Source of the DNA: Corynespora cassiicola
Lineage: Eukaryota > Ascomycota > Dothideomycetes > Pleosporales > Corynesporascaceae
Assembly (NCBI GenBank): GCA_022059125.1
Contig: JAEUWY010000001.1
Location: forward strand, 2,790,001 to 2,854,000
DNA: 64,000 nucleotides
Direction of reading: 5' to 3'
This document shows, piece after piece, positions 45,182 to 59,929 of this stretch. Under the pieces are notes generated by a model. It saw nothing but the letters and a program-made list of their open reading frames with translations. It ran no database searches and was not told the origin of the DNA. A program made the position numbers and the translations under genes. The first letter of the stretch is position 1. Each line of letters begins with the position of its first letter.

Positions 45182-45521
45182 ATGTGTGTTGCATAGGCTT
45201 ACTAGCGCCAAGTCGACTTACAGTACAGAGAATTTGCCTTGTTCTAAACTGCAAAGACTTCGTCGTAGACCACGAAATGCCATTCAAACTGCATCCCAAC
45301 TCTCAACCTCTTTCAAGCGACTTCCCAATAATGAAAAGATCGTTTTCACAATTTATCTTGGTGAAAAGCTCCTATCAACCCGTGCCAACATCTATGTCCA
45401 GCCCTTCGTCGCCTTTCCACACGAGCGCTCCATGATAATTTTCAGCTTTTGGGTGGATTCAATTCATCCTGAATCATTCCCACGAGGCGACTTATTCCAT
45501 TCCGTCCGCAACCACGATGTA
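45182..45521. other. Intergenic region between convergent genes
   Basis: 3' flanks of the Zn2Cys6 and MATE genes. Open frames of 83 and 135 codons here lack support. Confidence 0.5.
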
Positions 45522-47858
45522 CTAGGTGTACATTTTCCATGGAACTATATTTACAATGATGTATTCTCCAATTCCAACAATGGCAAGAGCTAGGGCAAGC
45601 TGTATTACACGATTAATTAGTGGTGGGTAATATCTTGAACGGAGATGAGGCAGTTTGAGCCAATGCATGAAACCAGGATGCTTGACAAAAAAAGCTTTAC
45701 TAACCGCGAACCATAAACCATGCAGGTACCATTTACAGTAAAACCCCAAAAGAAGACCGAGAGGAATTGCGATGACTACATTTTGAGATTAGAAGTCAGA
45801 TGTCAAATTGTGGCTTAAGAAATGGTGTACTGCACATCGACAGGGAGGAGGGGAGCATACTGTAGTAGGCAAAGATATTGAACTTGGCACCAATGTCCCC
45901 TCTTCCAATAGCACGCAAGCACCCTGAGTTGACAGCTTGAAGGCCATCGAATATTTGGAAGGCGGCGCCCCAAGGGAACACGGCTACAGCGAGGGACACA
46001 ACATCGTCATCGTTCTACGAACACAAAAAGATAAGCTTCCGTACCTGGTCTGCGATCATTCATCATACAGAGTGGGGATATTTTATGGCAATGGAAGAAT
46101 ACCCACAGAGAAGAGCAACGAGATCCGCTCCCGATTGAAAAAGATGGTGCTAGATGCAATGCAGCCATTGATGACCGCTATTACGGAAGCCGCATGCGCT
46201 GATGTTCGAGCAGCTCTAAATTTCCGCATACCAAGATGATTTCCAATCCTGTTAGATGCCGCCACACCGACGCTGATTGTATGAGTCAGCCACCATATGA
46301 AAATCTTATATGAGAAGAGCTGAAGACCTACCCAAATGGCACTACAGTAAAGACAGTGTCCACTGTCATCATGATTGACTGAGCAGCAACTGCAAGGCCT
46401 CCCATGGCTCCAGCGGCTACGGCAATCAACTCGAACGCCCACCTGTGTGCTGTCAGCTCCGTCTGCAAACTCCAATGTCGAGATAGGAGAGGAGCCACAC
46501 CATTCAGCACCAACCATCAGAAATCCAACCATGGCCACCTTGATGAAGTCACCCAAGCCTTCAAACACAACCTTGGTAGGCCGAATCCATGCCTGATACC
46601 CTTCCACAAAAGAGGCGTAGGCAATGGCCAGTAGGCATGCAGTCCAGTACATACTTCCAGTCGCTAGTGTACCACCCATCAGCCCAAAGCCCCATTTGTG
46701 GGTGGCTGCCCAACATAGAGGAATGTCTAGGATCGAGACGATGACGAGGATTATAGTGCCTGGAGCCCTTATATCTAAGATGCGTGCGCATATCTCGTCA
46801 GCGATGGAGACTACTAATGATTGCAACGTGTCAGAATGCGAACTCATTCTCACTTACTCTGCACTTGAAGATACTTCTTGAAAGTCTCAAAATATATATA
46901 TCCCAGACCAAAGGGAGCAAGCAGGCGGAGAAAATGCTGAGTGCCGTAGGCAAGCTCGTGAGACTGTCCGCAAGCGACAAGAAGAGGCCCACAGAAACAC
47001 CAAAAGAGCGCCACGGGGATATAGAGCCCAGTCATGACACAAAGACAGCGCTGCAGATATACCCCTATCATGGAGATATCCTCGTTTTCATCTGCGAATG
47101 ACCTGGATCCGAGAACATCTGAAGTACGAGTCAACTGTGAGTTACTGATTTTTCGGAATGAGATTGGAGCATACCAAGCGCAGTGGTGCCTCCTACCGCC
47201 AACAGCCATCCAGTGCAAGTTGCAATCATGAAACCAGATGCTGCACATGATAACTCTAGCGGACCCTGTCTCGGTTTTCAGTCATCTTTCGTCTTCGGTG
47301 CGCAAAGATTCCTCACCAGGCGACCGATAATGACGATGCTAGCGAGCTGTAAGCTGTTCTGAAGCAGGTATCCAAGGGAGATCTGACAAATCTTAGCTTT
47401 AATTTCATCTTCGAGCAGTTGCTTTTATATCTGAGGCTTACTGGTAAAGAGGACTTGGTCAGATACCAGAGCTCACTACGAAATGTATTCTCTCTTGTTG
47501 CAGCTTGTCCATAATTCCGCGGTAAAAGAGGGGATGTCTCGCCGTGCCCTGAAGAGACCGCGCCTGTAAAATGCACAGTACCGATTGGTTCCGGTCGCAA
47601 AGGTTTCGAGGTATTCATCATATGGAAAACTACTGCTGTAGATTCACGATGAGGTGGAATCAAATGATGCCTAGCTAATAATGTGTCAGGAGTTTTGCAA
47701 GAACCCGAAAACGATGACTGCGATTCACGCGAGCGTAGCTGTGGAATAGACTCATCGTATTGGAAGATGTGAAATTGGTCATGGAAGTGATACGTAATTC
47801 GTGATTGTGCGTGGGGGGATGCATCGACATGTTGCACCGACAGCATGCCGATCGCCAT
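45522..47858 (-). CDS. MATE-family efflux transporter
   Basis: Ten exons: 47858-47442, 47382-47317, 47265-47175, 47118-46858, 46813-46501, 46442-46332, 46272-46107, 46014-45861, 45775-45705, 45599-45522 (575 residues). Every join keeps phase. After a polar N-terminus of about 130 residues the protein follows the MATE pattern: SLPVISLGYLLQNSLQLASI in helix 1, GTTALDVLGSRSFADE, EWWAFELIAVAAGAMGGLAV in helix 7, VGVAASNRIGNHLG, then FPWGAAFQIFDGLQAVNSGC. MATE proteins exchange cationic organic compounds for protons or sodium; yeast Erc1 and plant relatives are known. Located between a polyamine-type regulator and an amine oxidase, it could carry agmatine, putrescine or an oxidation product. It shares a divergent promoter with the amine oxidase. 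Confidence 0.9.
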
Positions 47859-48332
47859 CGTGCTAATGTATCCGCTTGTCCCAATCAAGAAATTTAGCCA
47901 CTTTTCGGTTGTTGCTCATCAGATTACGATGCTCGTGGCCTTTGTGAGCTTAGTCTCAAGTTCGGGATTACTGGCTGCGATGGAGGACAGTTGGAGCTGT
48001 GCGGTACAGCTAGTCGTGGAGAGGCGGCTTTGGCTAGTGACCTGACGGCCTGGTCTCTGACAAGGGCCAGTTTTCATTTGGATTTTTTACCGCAAGTTCT
48101 AGGTTGATGTCAAGAGAATGGTCTTCTTGGATTATGTCAAAGATGAAGTTGATTTTCTCTTCAATTTTTTTCGCAAGGACTTTCCTAGGTCGGTCAAGCA
48201 CTGCGCCCCATGAGCTTTCCTGTAAGTAGATGAGTACAGGCGGGCGGACTCTTACATTGTTGAAAAAGGAACTGCAGAATGATATTGTTTCAACTTTTCT
48301 GATCTATCTTATTCTCATAGAGAACTTCAATC
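47859..48332. promoter_or_regulatory. Divergent promoter: MATE transporter / copper amine oxidase
   Basis: 474 bp between start codons. It contains CCTGACGGCC at 48041-48050, identical to a site in the agmatinase/Zn2Cys6 promoter, plus further CGG triplets (GGCGGC near 48023, GGTCGG near 48191). Confidence 0.5.
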
Positions 48333-50512
48333 ATGTCTTCAGTCCACCCTTTTGACCCAATCACCCCTGGAGAGATCCAGTCTGCGGCTCGAGCAATTAG
48401 ACTGTCTTTGCCGAGCGTGTCTGTTCGCTTTAGACGCATCGACATTCGAGATCCTATCAAGCAACAAGTTATCCCTTATATAGAGGCTGCACGACTGGAT
48501 CTAACACTCCCTAATCCACCACCGCGTGTTGTACAGGTCCTTTTCGACAACAACGACAATGGCTTGTTTTGCAAAGCTTCGGTCAATGTCACGGCCAAGT
48601 CCGTGATCTACATCAAAGAGTTGCCAAAGCACGTTCAAGTAAGTTCAAGGCTCTGTTCATCTACGATTAAGACCATGCTGAAGAGCTTCCCAGGCTCCCA
48701 TGGATCCCGAAGAATTGGTCGAGATGGAACAGCTTTGCCTCGCACATCCCAAAGTCAAGGAAGAAATCGCCAAGATGGAACTTCCCTCGGGAATGACTGT
48801 TGCCTGCGATCCGTGGATGTATGGAACGGATGATGAAAATGAAACTCGGCGATTGATCCAATGCTACCTCTACATCCTTGAGGTTGATGACCCTCACTGC
48901 AACATTTATTCCCTGCCATGCCGATTCTCCCCAGTCTTTGATGCAAAGACTAAGCAACTGGTACGCATTGACCATCTTCCTTCTGGCACAGACGGCTCGA
49001 TTACGGTTACCTCCCCATGGAAGCCAGTGAAGACGATCCAATACGCCCACCACCTCCTCGATGAACCCCTTCGCAATGACCTCAAGCCATATATCGTGCA
49101 GCAGCCGGAAGGACCCTCCTTCTCGACACAGGGCAGTGCTGTAAGCTGGCAGAAATGGCGCTTCCGTGTCGGCTTCAATAACAGAGAGGGCCTGGTCATT
49201 TACAACGTCACATATGATGGGCGCAACGTATTTTATCGGCTATCCATGTCTGAAATGACCGTACCTTATGGAGGTAACTTACCCATCTCAACATTATTGG
49301 TAATCTGTCACTGAATGTATCGCTAGACCCGCGAGCGCCTTACCACCGCAAGCAAGCATTTGATGCCGGAGACGTAGGGTTCGGCATCACTGCTAATGAG
49401 CTCTCCCTCGGATGCGACTGCCTCGGCCACATCAAGTACTTCAATGCATATAGAAGCGATACTGAGGGTAACCCTGTTCTGATGAATAATGTGGTTTGTC
49501 TCCACGAACAGGATAACGGACTACAATACAAGCACTCCAACTGGCGTACGAATTCTGCAACGGTGGTTCGAAACCGGCAGCTTGTTGTCCAGATGATTTG
49601 CACCCTTGCCAACTACGAGTATGTCTTTGCCTACATCTTTGACCAGGCTGCGGGCATTGAGGTGGAGCTGCGCGCAACAGGGATCCTGTCTACGACTCCG
49701 TTGGACAATGCAAATGGCGTTACCGTACCGTGGGCCACCAACGTCGGCCCCGACGTGTCAGCACCCTACCATCAGCACATGTTCTCCCTGAGAATAGATC
49801 CAGCAGCGGACGGCTTCCTCAACACCATCTCCTGGGAAGACAGTGTCCCCCTACCCCCCGGTCCAGAAAACCCCTACGGCGCTGGATACCGCACGATTGG
49901 CGATGTGTTCAGAAAGTCGGGCTCAGCCACGACTTCGGTCGACAAGCACCGCGTCTTCAAGATTCGGAACGATAGCATCGTGAACCCGATAACCCACAAG
50001 CCAGTCGCGTACAAGTTGCACGCCGCACCCAGCCAGATGCTTCTCAACGGACCAGAAGCCTTCAACACGAAGCGTGCCGTCTTCGCAACCAAGCCGATCT
50101 GGGTCACCAAATATCGCGACGATGAGCTGTTTGCTGGAGGCGAATTTACCAACCAAAGTCGTCGGTCAGAGGGTGTGGACATTTGGGCCGCAAGGAACGA
50201 CAATGTCGAAAACGAGGATCTGGTGTTCTGGCACAGTACGTATTTTTGGAAGAAAAAAAGGTGCTAATAGTTGCTGACCTGTAAACAGCTTTCGGATTGA
50301 CTCATAATCCGCGCATCGAGGATTTTCCCGTGATGCCCATGGAGCGCATAAGCGTGGCCCTCAAACCGGATGGCTTCTTTACCAAGAACCCTGCGCTTGA
50401 CGTGCCGCCATCTACCCAGGCATTCAACAAGTCGACTTTGCATGTTCCTGTGGGACAGACGCCGCAGAAAGGAGGGTGCTGTGAACAGGAGGGCAGGGCT
50501 TGGCGGCTGTAG
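48333..50512 (+). CDS. Copper (TPQ) amine oxidase
   Basis: Exons 48333-48638, 48694-49273, 49327-50235, 50289-50512 (672 residues, all in phase). The topaquinone precursor is Tyr 392 in LANYEYVF. The catalytic Asp is 308 in AFDAGD, 84 residues before it, a spacing usual in the family. The copper ligands are His 444 and His 446 (YHQHMFSLRID) and His 604 (FGLTHNPRIEDFPVMP). There is no signal peptide, and no clear peroxisomal SKL-type end (the C-terminus is WRL). Reaction: a primary amine such as putrescine plus O2 gives the aldehyde, ammonia and H2O2. The pairing with agmatinase and a MATE transporter suggests putrescine made from agmatine as a substrate. Confidence 0.95.
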
Positions 50513-50765
50513 GTTTCTTGCGCTTGGCGCGTAATAGTCTTGATGGTGCTGACTTTCAATCCGTGATCAACGAATATGCTTCCAGATGTATGGCTAACTA
50601 AGGATTCCTCCATCGCTCCATCTGTTCAAGGTTCTACTTTCGTAGCTTATCTGCCTATAGATTATATCAATGATGGAAAAGTATCAAAAACAGTACTTTG
50701 TTTCCAATTATTTCAATTCAGTTGTGATTCCAGATCTATACATTTATTTTAATCATGGCATAGAC

Positions 50766-53081
<2,316 letters not shown>

Positions 53082-54850
53082 ATGGCGCTTCCTCCAAAGT
53101 GGTACCAGGTATGTGTTGATCGGAAAGAGGCAAAGGGTCGGAGCTGACAGAGCACAGTTCCTCGTCGGAGTCTTCGCGTCCTTGGGATCGTTGCTCTTTG
53201 GTTACGATCTCGGTGTCATCGCGCAAGTCATTGCGTCTCATTCGTTCAAGTCATCATTCACTCCGACTGATGATGAGATGTAAGTCTGCAAAGGATATAC
53301 AATGCATACGGTTGCTGACTGGATTGTAGTGGCGCTGTCGTATCGGTCTTCACCGGAGGTGCCTTCTTTGGCGCTGGTGCCGCTGGTCCCATGGGAGACC
53401 GGCTAGGTCGACGATGGACCATTCTGATCGGCGCCGTCGTCTTCTGCATTGGCGGCGCGCTTCAGACCGGTGCTCAGGCTCTGTCATATCTCTACTCTGG
53501 CCGTGCCATTGCTGGTCTCGGGTAAGTCACTTGATGAGAATTTTTCAAAACAGAAATCTGACTGGCCTTGCAAAGTGTTGGTGTTCTCTGCATGATTGTT
53601 CCATTGTACCAGGCAGAGTTGGCTCACCCTAGCATTCGTGGTCGTATTACCGCTCTTCAGCAGTTTATGCTTGGTATCGGTTCCCTGTCTGCTGCCTGGA
53701 TTTCATACGGTAAGTTATCATCACGTCTTCTCCATTCCCCCCCCTTAACGCCTTGTAGGTACCTATGTCGGTTTCGCTCCTACCAACAACGGCCAATGGC
53801 GTACCAGTCTGGGGATCCAATGTATTCCCGGTGTCGTCCTTGCTGCTCTCATTCTCTTCTTCCCCGAGTCCCCTCGTTGGCTCATCGACCACGGCCGCGC
53901 CGATGAAGGCCTTCAGACGCTTGCAAAACTTCACGCACACGGCGATATCAACGACTCGTGGGTCAGGGCCGAATATGACCAGATTCAGGACGCCATCACC
54001 TTTGAACATGAACACGAAGCACAGTCTTACATGGAGCTATTCACCGACAAGTCATGCTTCCGCCGTCTCTTCATTGCCTGCTCTCTTCAAGCCTCTGTCC
54101 AGATGACCGGTGTCTCGGCCATTCAGTACTACTCTGTCGACATCTATTTGCTCATGGGCATCGAGGGTGATGACACTCTCAAGTACCAGGCCATTTCTTC
54201 CTGCATTGCCCTCGTCGCACAGATGCTCTGCATGCTTTACATTGATAGGTTTGGTCGCCGTTGGACTTTGATCTTTGGAAACCTGGGCAACTGCGTCTGC
54301 TTTATCATTGCCACCATCATGATGGCCAAGTTCCCACCGGGAGAGAGCGACAACACGGCAGCTGCTTGGGGTTTCATTGTCGTCACCTGGGTTTACAACT
54401 TCTCCTTCTCTGCTACTTGCGGACCCCTTTCGTGGATCATTCCTGCCGAGATCTTCGACACGAAGACGCGTTCCAAGGGTGTGTCGATGGCGACCATGAC
54501 TTCATTCGCCTTCAACACCATGATTGGCCAGGTCACCAAGCCAGCCATGACTGCTGTTGGATACCGATACTACTTCCTCTTCGTCGTAAGTTCATTCCTA
54601 GCTGACTTTCCATATTCCTGCTCATCATGTCCAGATTTGCAACTTCACCAACGCACTCTTCTTCTGGGCCATCCTCCCCGAGACCTCCAAGCGCCCTCTC
54701 GAGGAGATGGGCTACCTCTTCACCCACGCCCCGCTGTTCGTGCCCGGAATGAAGGAGTCAGAATGGGGAACCACCGATCTGGAGCGCCGCCACGAAGAAG
54801 TCGAGGCCAAGCGCAACTTCTCGGTCGAAGAGACCCACGAGCGGATCTAG
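53082..54850 (+). CDS. MFS sugar (hexose/pentose) transporter
   Basis: Six exons: 53082-53108, 53158-53279, 53330-53521, 53576-53709, 53759-54585, 54635-54850 (505 residues). All introns are short with GTATGT or GTAAGT donors, and all joins keep phase. Sugar-porter signatures: FGYDLGVIAQV in helix 1, GDRLGRRW after helix 2, PESPRWLIDHGR at the central loop, IDRFGRRW after helix 8, ETSKRPLEEM after helix 12. Twelve hydrophobic segments are visible. The protein belongs in the plasma membrane as a proton symporter or facilitator. Its head-to-head position with an arabinofuranosidase suggests L-arabinose or an arabino-oligosaccharide as cargo, though sequence alone cannot tell it from a hexose carrier. 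Confidence 0.93.
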
Positions 54851-56487
54851 ACTCGGACCCATGTCCGTGTTACCAACCTGTCACTTTTAGCTCGACCCCA
54901 TCCACCAGATGGAGGCTGCACATGTATATAGAAAACTCCTCATTTAGGCAGTTTCCTCGCAAAAGCGTGGATTGCTGCGATCTGAAGCCCTTGCTCGCCA
55001 TGCACGTGAGACGTCGCTCCATCGCGGGGGTATTAGCCCGCTCGGGTCGCCGAAACCCCGCTGTCCGGGCCCCAGAGTTACCGCTTGGGGTAAGTGGTGG
55101 CCCCAGGTGTGGGTTGCGGTACGTGAGACCCTCCTCGGAGCCCGCGTGTGCATGCGTCCCATGTGCAGCCTAGATGCTGCGGCACTACCTCGGCTGACCC
55201 GCGCTAGGGCATGCAAGACCGCGGGAAAGCCAGCCAATATGCCCGTCCCGGCAGGTTTGGGAATTTCTGTGGGTTGCTGTTCCTTCGGCTGACTTGGCCA
55301 CGGCGGTTTTTTCCACCGTCGCTTCGCTTGACTCGACCGACGCAGCTACAAACTTCCGAATCTGCTGTTTCCAGTAGGTTGGGTGAAATGCTGTCAATTG
55401 CAGAGGACCTTGGTCTGTCATGCTCAGAACCTGCCAAGTTCTAGCTGTACAGCCAAGCGAGGCTACCGGAGCCGCCGAAGGTGTGGTGTGTCACTGTTCT
55501 CCAATTCCATGTGGGTTGTCACACTTCTCCAATTTGACTAGACGTTCATTCGTATTCGTCGGAGGATTTGTATCCTAGCGATAATGCATCCGGCAGGTAC
55601 TCGCGCCTTTGGGCGCTACTCTCCGGTCCAATTGGATATCGATCGCGGGTCGGATATCGGTTTCTGACATGTTGTTGGGAGAGGTGCACGTATGCGGGGT
55701 CTGGCTATGGAAATGTGGAATCGCGCCTATAGTAAACGCGCATTCTTGCCTAGACACATGTGTACCTAGTTACTACATTAAAAATTCCAAACCAGAGGGT
55801 CTAATATCATCCGCCTACAGACTCCGTGGTGCTGTCATCTCTAGACTCGACAAGTTGACCATGTACGGACTATCTCATGAGAAGAGGATGGTTATGCGCT
55901 TCTTGGTACTGAACATCATCTATTTTGCAAACTTGGCATGAAATGGTTATGGCTACGATTTCTCTTTCGCTGACAAGTACAAGTATTGCCAAGCATCAGT
56001 ATACTCCAGCGGCATGCTTCTTTTCCCTAAACCAAAGTAGGAAATAAGGTTGGAAAGTACTAAGACTTTTCTGTTCTAAGATATCGGCCTCCAATAGAAG
56101 GTATTGGATCGGGCTCGATCCTTGTTTTCTTGCCTTTCTTGATCAATATATTTAAATCGAGTTTTGCGACTGGCCTTTCATTCGTCTCGGAACGTGCGGG
56201 CATCACAAGAAAATAAAGACATGAGTGACAATGATTGCATGAGTCTTGGCTTTTCCAAAGCGCAATATTCAACATACATTTGGTCTAGGGGATAAAATGA
56301 AAATTAGGATTGTGATGATCATAATCATTCTGGCTATCGCTCTTTTGTGGCCTGTATTGACCCTGTGCATATTTCCATAAGTGGCGCATCAAGTTATGTA
56401 GGGATTACTTTGCATACGATCAAACGCTTTTTTAATTGAACAATACAAATTACATGATATAAGGCCGTGTCTAGTCTAAGCGTCCTC
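54851..56487. other. Gene-free region between convergent genes
   Basis: About 1.6 kb downstream of the sugar transporter and of the aspartic protease. The first third is GC-rich with overlapping unsupported ORFs on both strands; the last third is AT-rich. No gene was recognised. Confidence 0.5.
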
Positions 56488-57753
56488 TCACTGATACAGA
56501 TAATCGTACTCCTTCTTCAGCCTGCCGAAACCAATACGAGGCTTGTATTCCTCAACCTTGCTTGCACCAAAGTCGTGAATGGTATAAAATCTTTGAAGGA
56601 AAGCAGCTCCGATCAATGCAAATCCAGACACATCGCTGTCATCGATTGGTGGCATGCACTGGGCTCCCGGCCTGGTAAATTCATCGCCACGGATCGTGAA
56701 GGAGACGTCATCTTCCTCTGCCTCCTCGCCAAGCGTCAGCGTGATCGCCCATGAGGCATTCAGGTGCTGGCATTCCATGCGCTCTTCACCGGCATAGAGC
56801 TTCGTCACGTTCCAGCCCAGGTTGAAATAGATGGGGGCAATCATCTCGCGTGGTAGGGAGATGCGTCCAGCTCCTGTGTCAAAGACAGCCTGGCCACCAC
56901 CCCAAGTTGGCCAAGTGACATCTATCGGATAGGTTCCCTCCGGATCAGTGGTTGTGGGCATTTTTCCATTGTCAATCTTGACGGTCTGGTTGGCGCCTGC
57001 AGCGACAAGCACGCTGACGGATCGCAGCGGCGCACGCCACAGCTGATACGGGTCTTCCTTTCGCAGTGGTGCGTACACGACTTCGCCGTCGACGTACTTG
57101 TCTTCGTGGCTTCCGCCGATAGTGAGGACTCCGTCTTTCGGTCCGTCGTCGGTGAGGTCCGTGCCGTAGAACAGCGAGAAACGAGGCTCGTCGAGTTGCC
57201 CATCCCACAGCAATGTCTCTACCAGCGATGATGTTCCGTTTTCAGCAATCGATGAGAAGCCGAGGCCCATGAACCCGTCGGCCGTGATGAACCGCCAGCT
57301 GCTCTGGTTGACGGCCAAAAAGGTCTGGTTCCATTCCAAAGCGGGCGATGCGCCTTCGGGAGCGATAAAAACGTCCTGGATGGCACGGCCAAGAACACCG
57401 TCGCCGTCGATATATGGGATATTTGCGTGCAATTCTAGATCAACGGCTGTGGAGGAGTCGGAAAGGTTGTATCCTTTCCGCGTATATCCGCTGAAATTAG
57501 GGCAAGACTCTTCCGTGCAGTTCGTGCCGGTCATCCATGTCGTCGAAGAGCCCGTGTCGAAAAGGAATCTGTAGGGCTTCGGTGGTGTCCCAATCTCGAA
57601 CTGCACTGAGGACTGGTCAAAGTCAGTTTCGCTCAGTCACACGCTTCAGGTAGCACTCACGTAGGTGTTCTGGATGAAAACGGGCAATTCAAGGACTGCT
57701 CCGGATACTGCGGTTGTGAGGGCCAGGAGGCTGGCCGTCTTCATGGTTGCCAT
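56488..57753 (-). CDS. Secreted aspartic protease (pepsin-like, A1)
   Basis: Exons 57753-57661 and 57612-56488 (405 residues). The acceptor after GACCAG (57613) gives the smooth reading NTYSSVQFEIGTPPKPYRF. Residues 1-20 or so are a signal peptide. The first catalytic Asp is D50 (LFDTGSS) and the second is D276 (VFDTGAG). There are several N-glycosylation sites. There is almost no propeptide: only about 15-25 residues separate the signal peptide from the mature core, shorter than in classic aspergillopepsins. The C-terminus ends KPRIGFGRLKKEYDYLYQ, without a GPI-type hydrophobic tail. An extracellular endopeptidase is expected. Confidence 0.9.
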
Positions 57754-59929
57754 TGTGACCGAAGAGACAAAGCGACTGACTGAGTAGGATACCTGGCTTC
57801 CGTCCGAGGCGCGTCGGCGAGCAATAAATACCCAAATGATGTTATTTCGTCATTGAAAACTACAGTAGGCCATCGTGTGCACGTCAATTTCTAAGAAAAG
57901 AACAGTCGCAAATGACAGGGAAACCCGACTATGTAACGTGACTAGTGGCCAATTCTCTCGGTGCTTTCTTATCTTAGTTTAGTTTCTTCCATATGCGGTT
58001 AACTTGCTGCTCTAAAGAAGTTAACGCAGATACTACCCCTTAAACCTCATCGCCATTTGCTAATGAGCGCATTTTGAGTTCTCGCCTGGCACCGAGTACC
58101 TGAAAAGAAGACGGAGCCCTCTACAAGTGCTGCTGCGAGTATAGAATGGCCAATCGGCACGTGTTTCACGCCATTGGACAGGACGTCTCTTGCAGCAAAA
58201 ATTGCTGCTACTCGGTGTTTCCGCAAGAAGGCGATGTCATTGAATGCACCTTGAGCTGCGCAAAGTAAATGATCATAGGGGCAGCTGATTTTGTAAGGGC
58301 TAATATGGTGGGGACAGACTATGACCAAGCCGCCCGTTCCGAAAAAGAGTACGATGTCTTCCAGCATATTTATTCTTGGCTTGTTTATGGGAGGGGCTGG
58401 TTGCAAACTTTTGAATAGCCATCCAGACGACTAGGAGGTAACGGATCAATCGAGGAAGGGCTGCACGTTGGGCGCAGGGTCTTTATATCATGAGTGAGAA
58501 CGATCCACTGGCATCTGACATCCGCGTGGAGATGGCGCATTGTGAGTAGTAGAATGAGGCCGATCTTTGTGTAGGCCCGGTTGTGATCTAGATCTGCCAT
58601 TCAACGTAATCGGGTGCTCCAGATGGTGTAGATCCCTTCTCTACCAGTCCAGAAACTCAAGATTAATATCCTGTGTATGCGAGGCGCGATAGTTCAGGGG
58701 TCTGCTATGGGAAAAATGCTCAAATGCAATTTTTCAATGCTTGGGTCATCTCTTTGGTTCGAAGAAAGGAAAGAAGAGAAAAGACTCAGGGTGGAAAGAA
58801 GGACCACAATCAGTCAATTGATTTTCGATGTTTCGCAATGCGTAAATGACAGGAACAGACCCAACGTGCAATACGAGCGCGGCCAGGCTGAAGTTATGCC
58901 TCACGAAGTGGAAGCTTGGCTAATCTGCACTTCTCTATATAGCAAGGCATGGCGAAGCCCGGATCAGCTTGAAGTAGGAATTTGCGGAGCAACTTGAGCG
59001 CTGACACGCGGATTGGTCAGGGAGGAGCTTTTAAAGGGGACGGCAAAATTTTAATTAATGCCGGATATACATCAGTCTGGTCAGTTTCGGCTTAGTCTTG
59101 ACCAAACCACGTTTGCACTGATCCAACAAATACTGGAGAATTCATTATAAACCGAGAAATCTACCCTATACTGACTTCCTAAATGAGAACAGACTCAACA
59201 GTCCAGCTGGTGTAGATGGACGTATTTCCAAGCCAGCCGGTAATCGGGCCGGTCTTGCAGCCTAGAACATTATCCGTGACATTTGCAGTGCGCCAAGTAA
59301 CTACGTCACCAGATGTTTCCAAGATTGAAACGTATGACCTCGGACGACTAGGATGACCGGTCCGTTTCAGAGGTCCTACATCGGTAAATTTCTCTGCGAC
59401 GCTTAGCTACACCGCTGGACAGTGGGCAGCTGGTGTTTGGCCTTGACGAAACGCATTACTGCCAGTTTTCACCGTTCGTATTTCAATCGCCGAATACGAC
59501 CATTTGCGCTGGAAAACGCAGAGAGAAAGGAGTGGGGTATGTGATCGTACAGAGGATTGTTTTGCGCTCCGGTTTGGATGCTTGGCCTTGCAATATAAAC
59601 ACGATGCTTGGAACACGCACGGTCATTTCGAATTGCAGTGACAGCGCTCAGGCACCGAAACAAGCCTATTCGCACAGCCTCGTCCAAACCAAACTTGGCC
59701 ACAGTCGGTTTCCCCGCGTCGCTTGTGAAATTAAATCAGATTAGCTGATTTGGAATTCTGGGCTCTTGGAAGTTGGGAGACTATCTAGGCAATCCCATGT
59801 TGATCACGGTTCTTTGTGTGAGTCGCGGGCCGTCGGATATAAAGGAGGGAGGTATACTCAACTTCCTCACTACAACACCCTCTCCCCAATCCTTCATCCT
59901 CAAAGAAACACCTTATCAATCCAGCCACC
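57754..59929. other. Long gene-poor region
   Basis: About 2.2 kb between divergent genes. Minus-strand ORFs at 58047-58406 and 58385-58600 and a plus-strand ORF at 58677-58997 have ATG starts but no recognisable domain, signal peptide or splice support. The last 100 bp are the leader of the small secreted protein gene. Confidence 0.5.
59838..59843 (+). promoter_or_regulatory. TATA box of the small secreted protein gene
   Basis: TATAAA lies 92 bp upstream of ATG 59930, followed by a C/A-rich leader typical of highly expressed fungal genes. Confidence 0.55.

Noticed and set aside
45159..45196. Possible last intron of the Zn2Cys6 gene, extending it by about 80 residues
   Set aside because: The intron would be only 38 nt; reading through to the stop at 45181 gives a normal family C-terminus.
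45184..45593. ORFs of 83 and 135 codons between the Zn2Cys6 and MATE genes
   Set aside because: Overlapping frames in a convergent intergenic region; the longer one overlaps the last MATE exon.
58047..58997. Several 70-120 codon ORFs in the long gene-poor region
   Set aside because: No domain, signal peptide or in-phase splicing partners.
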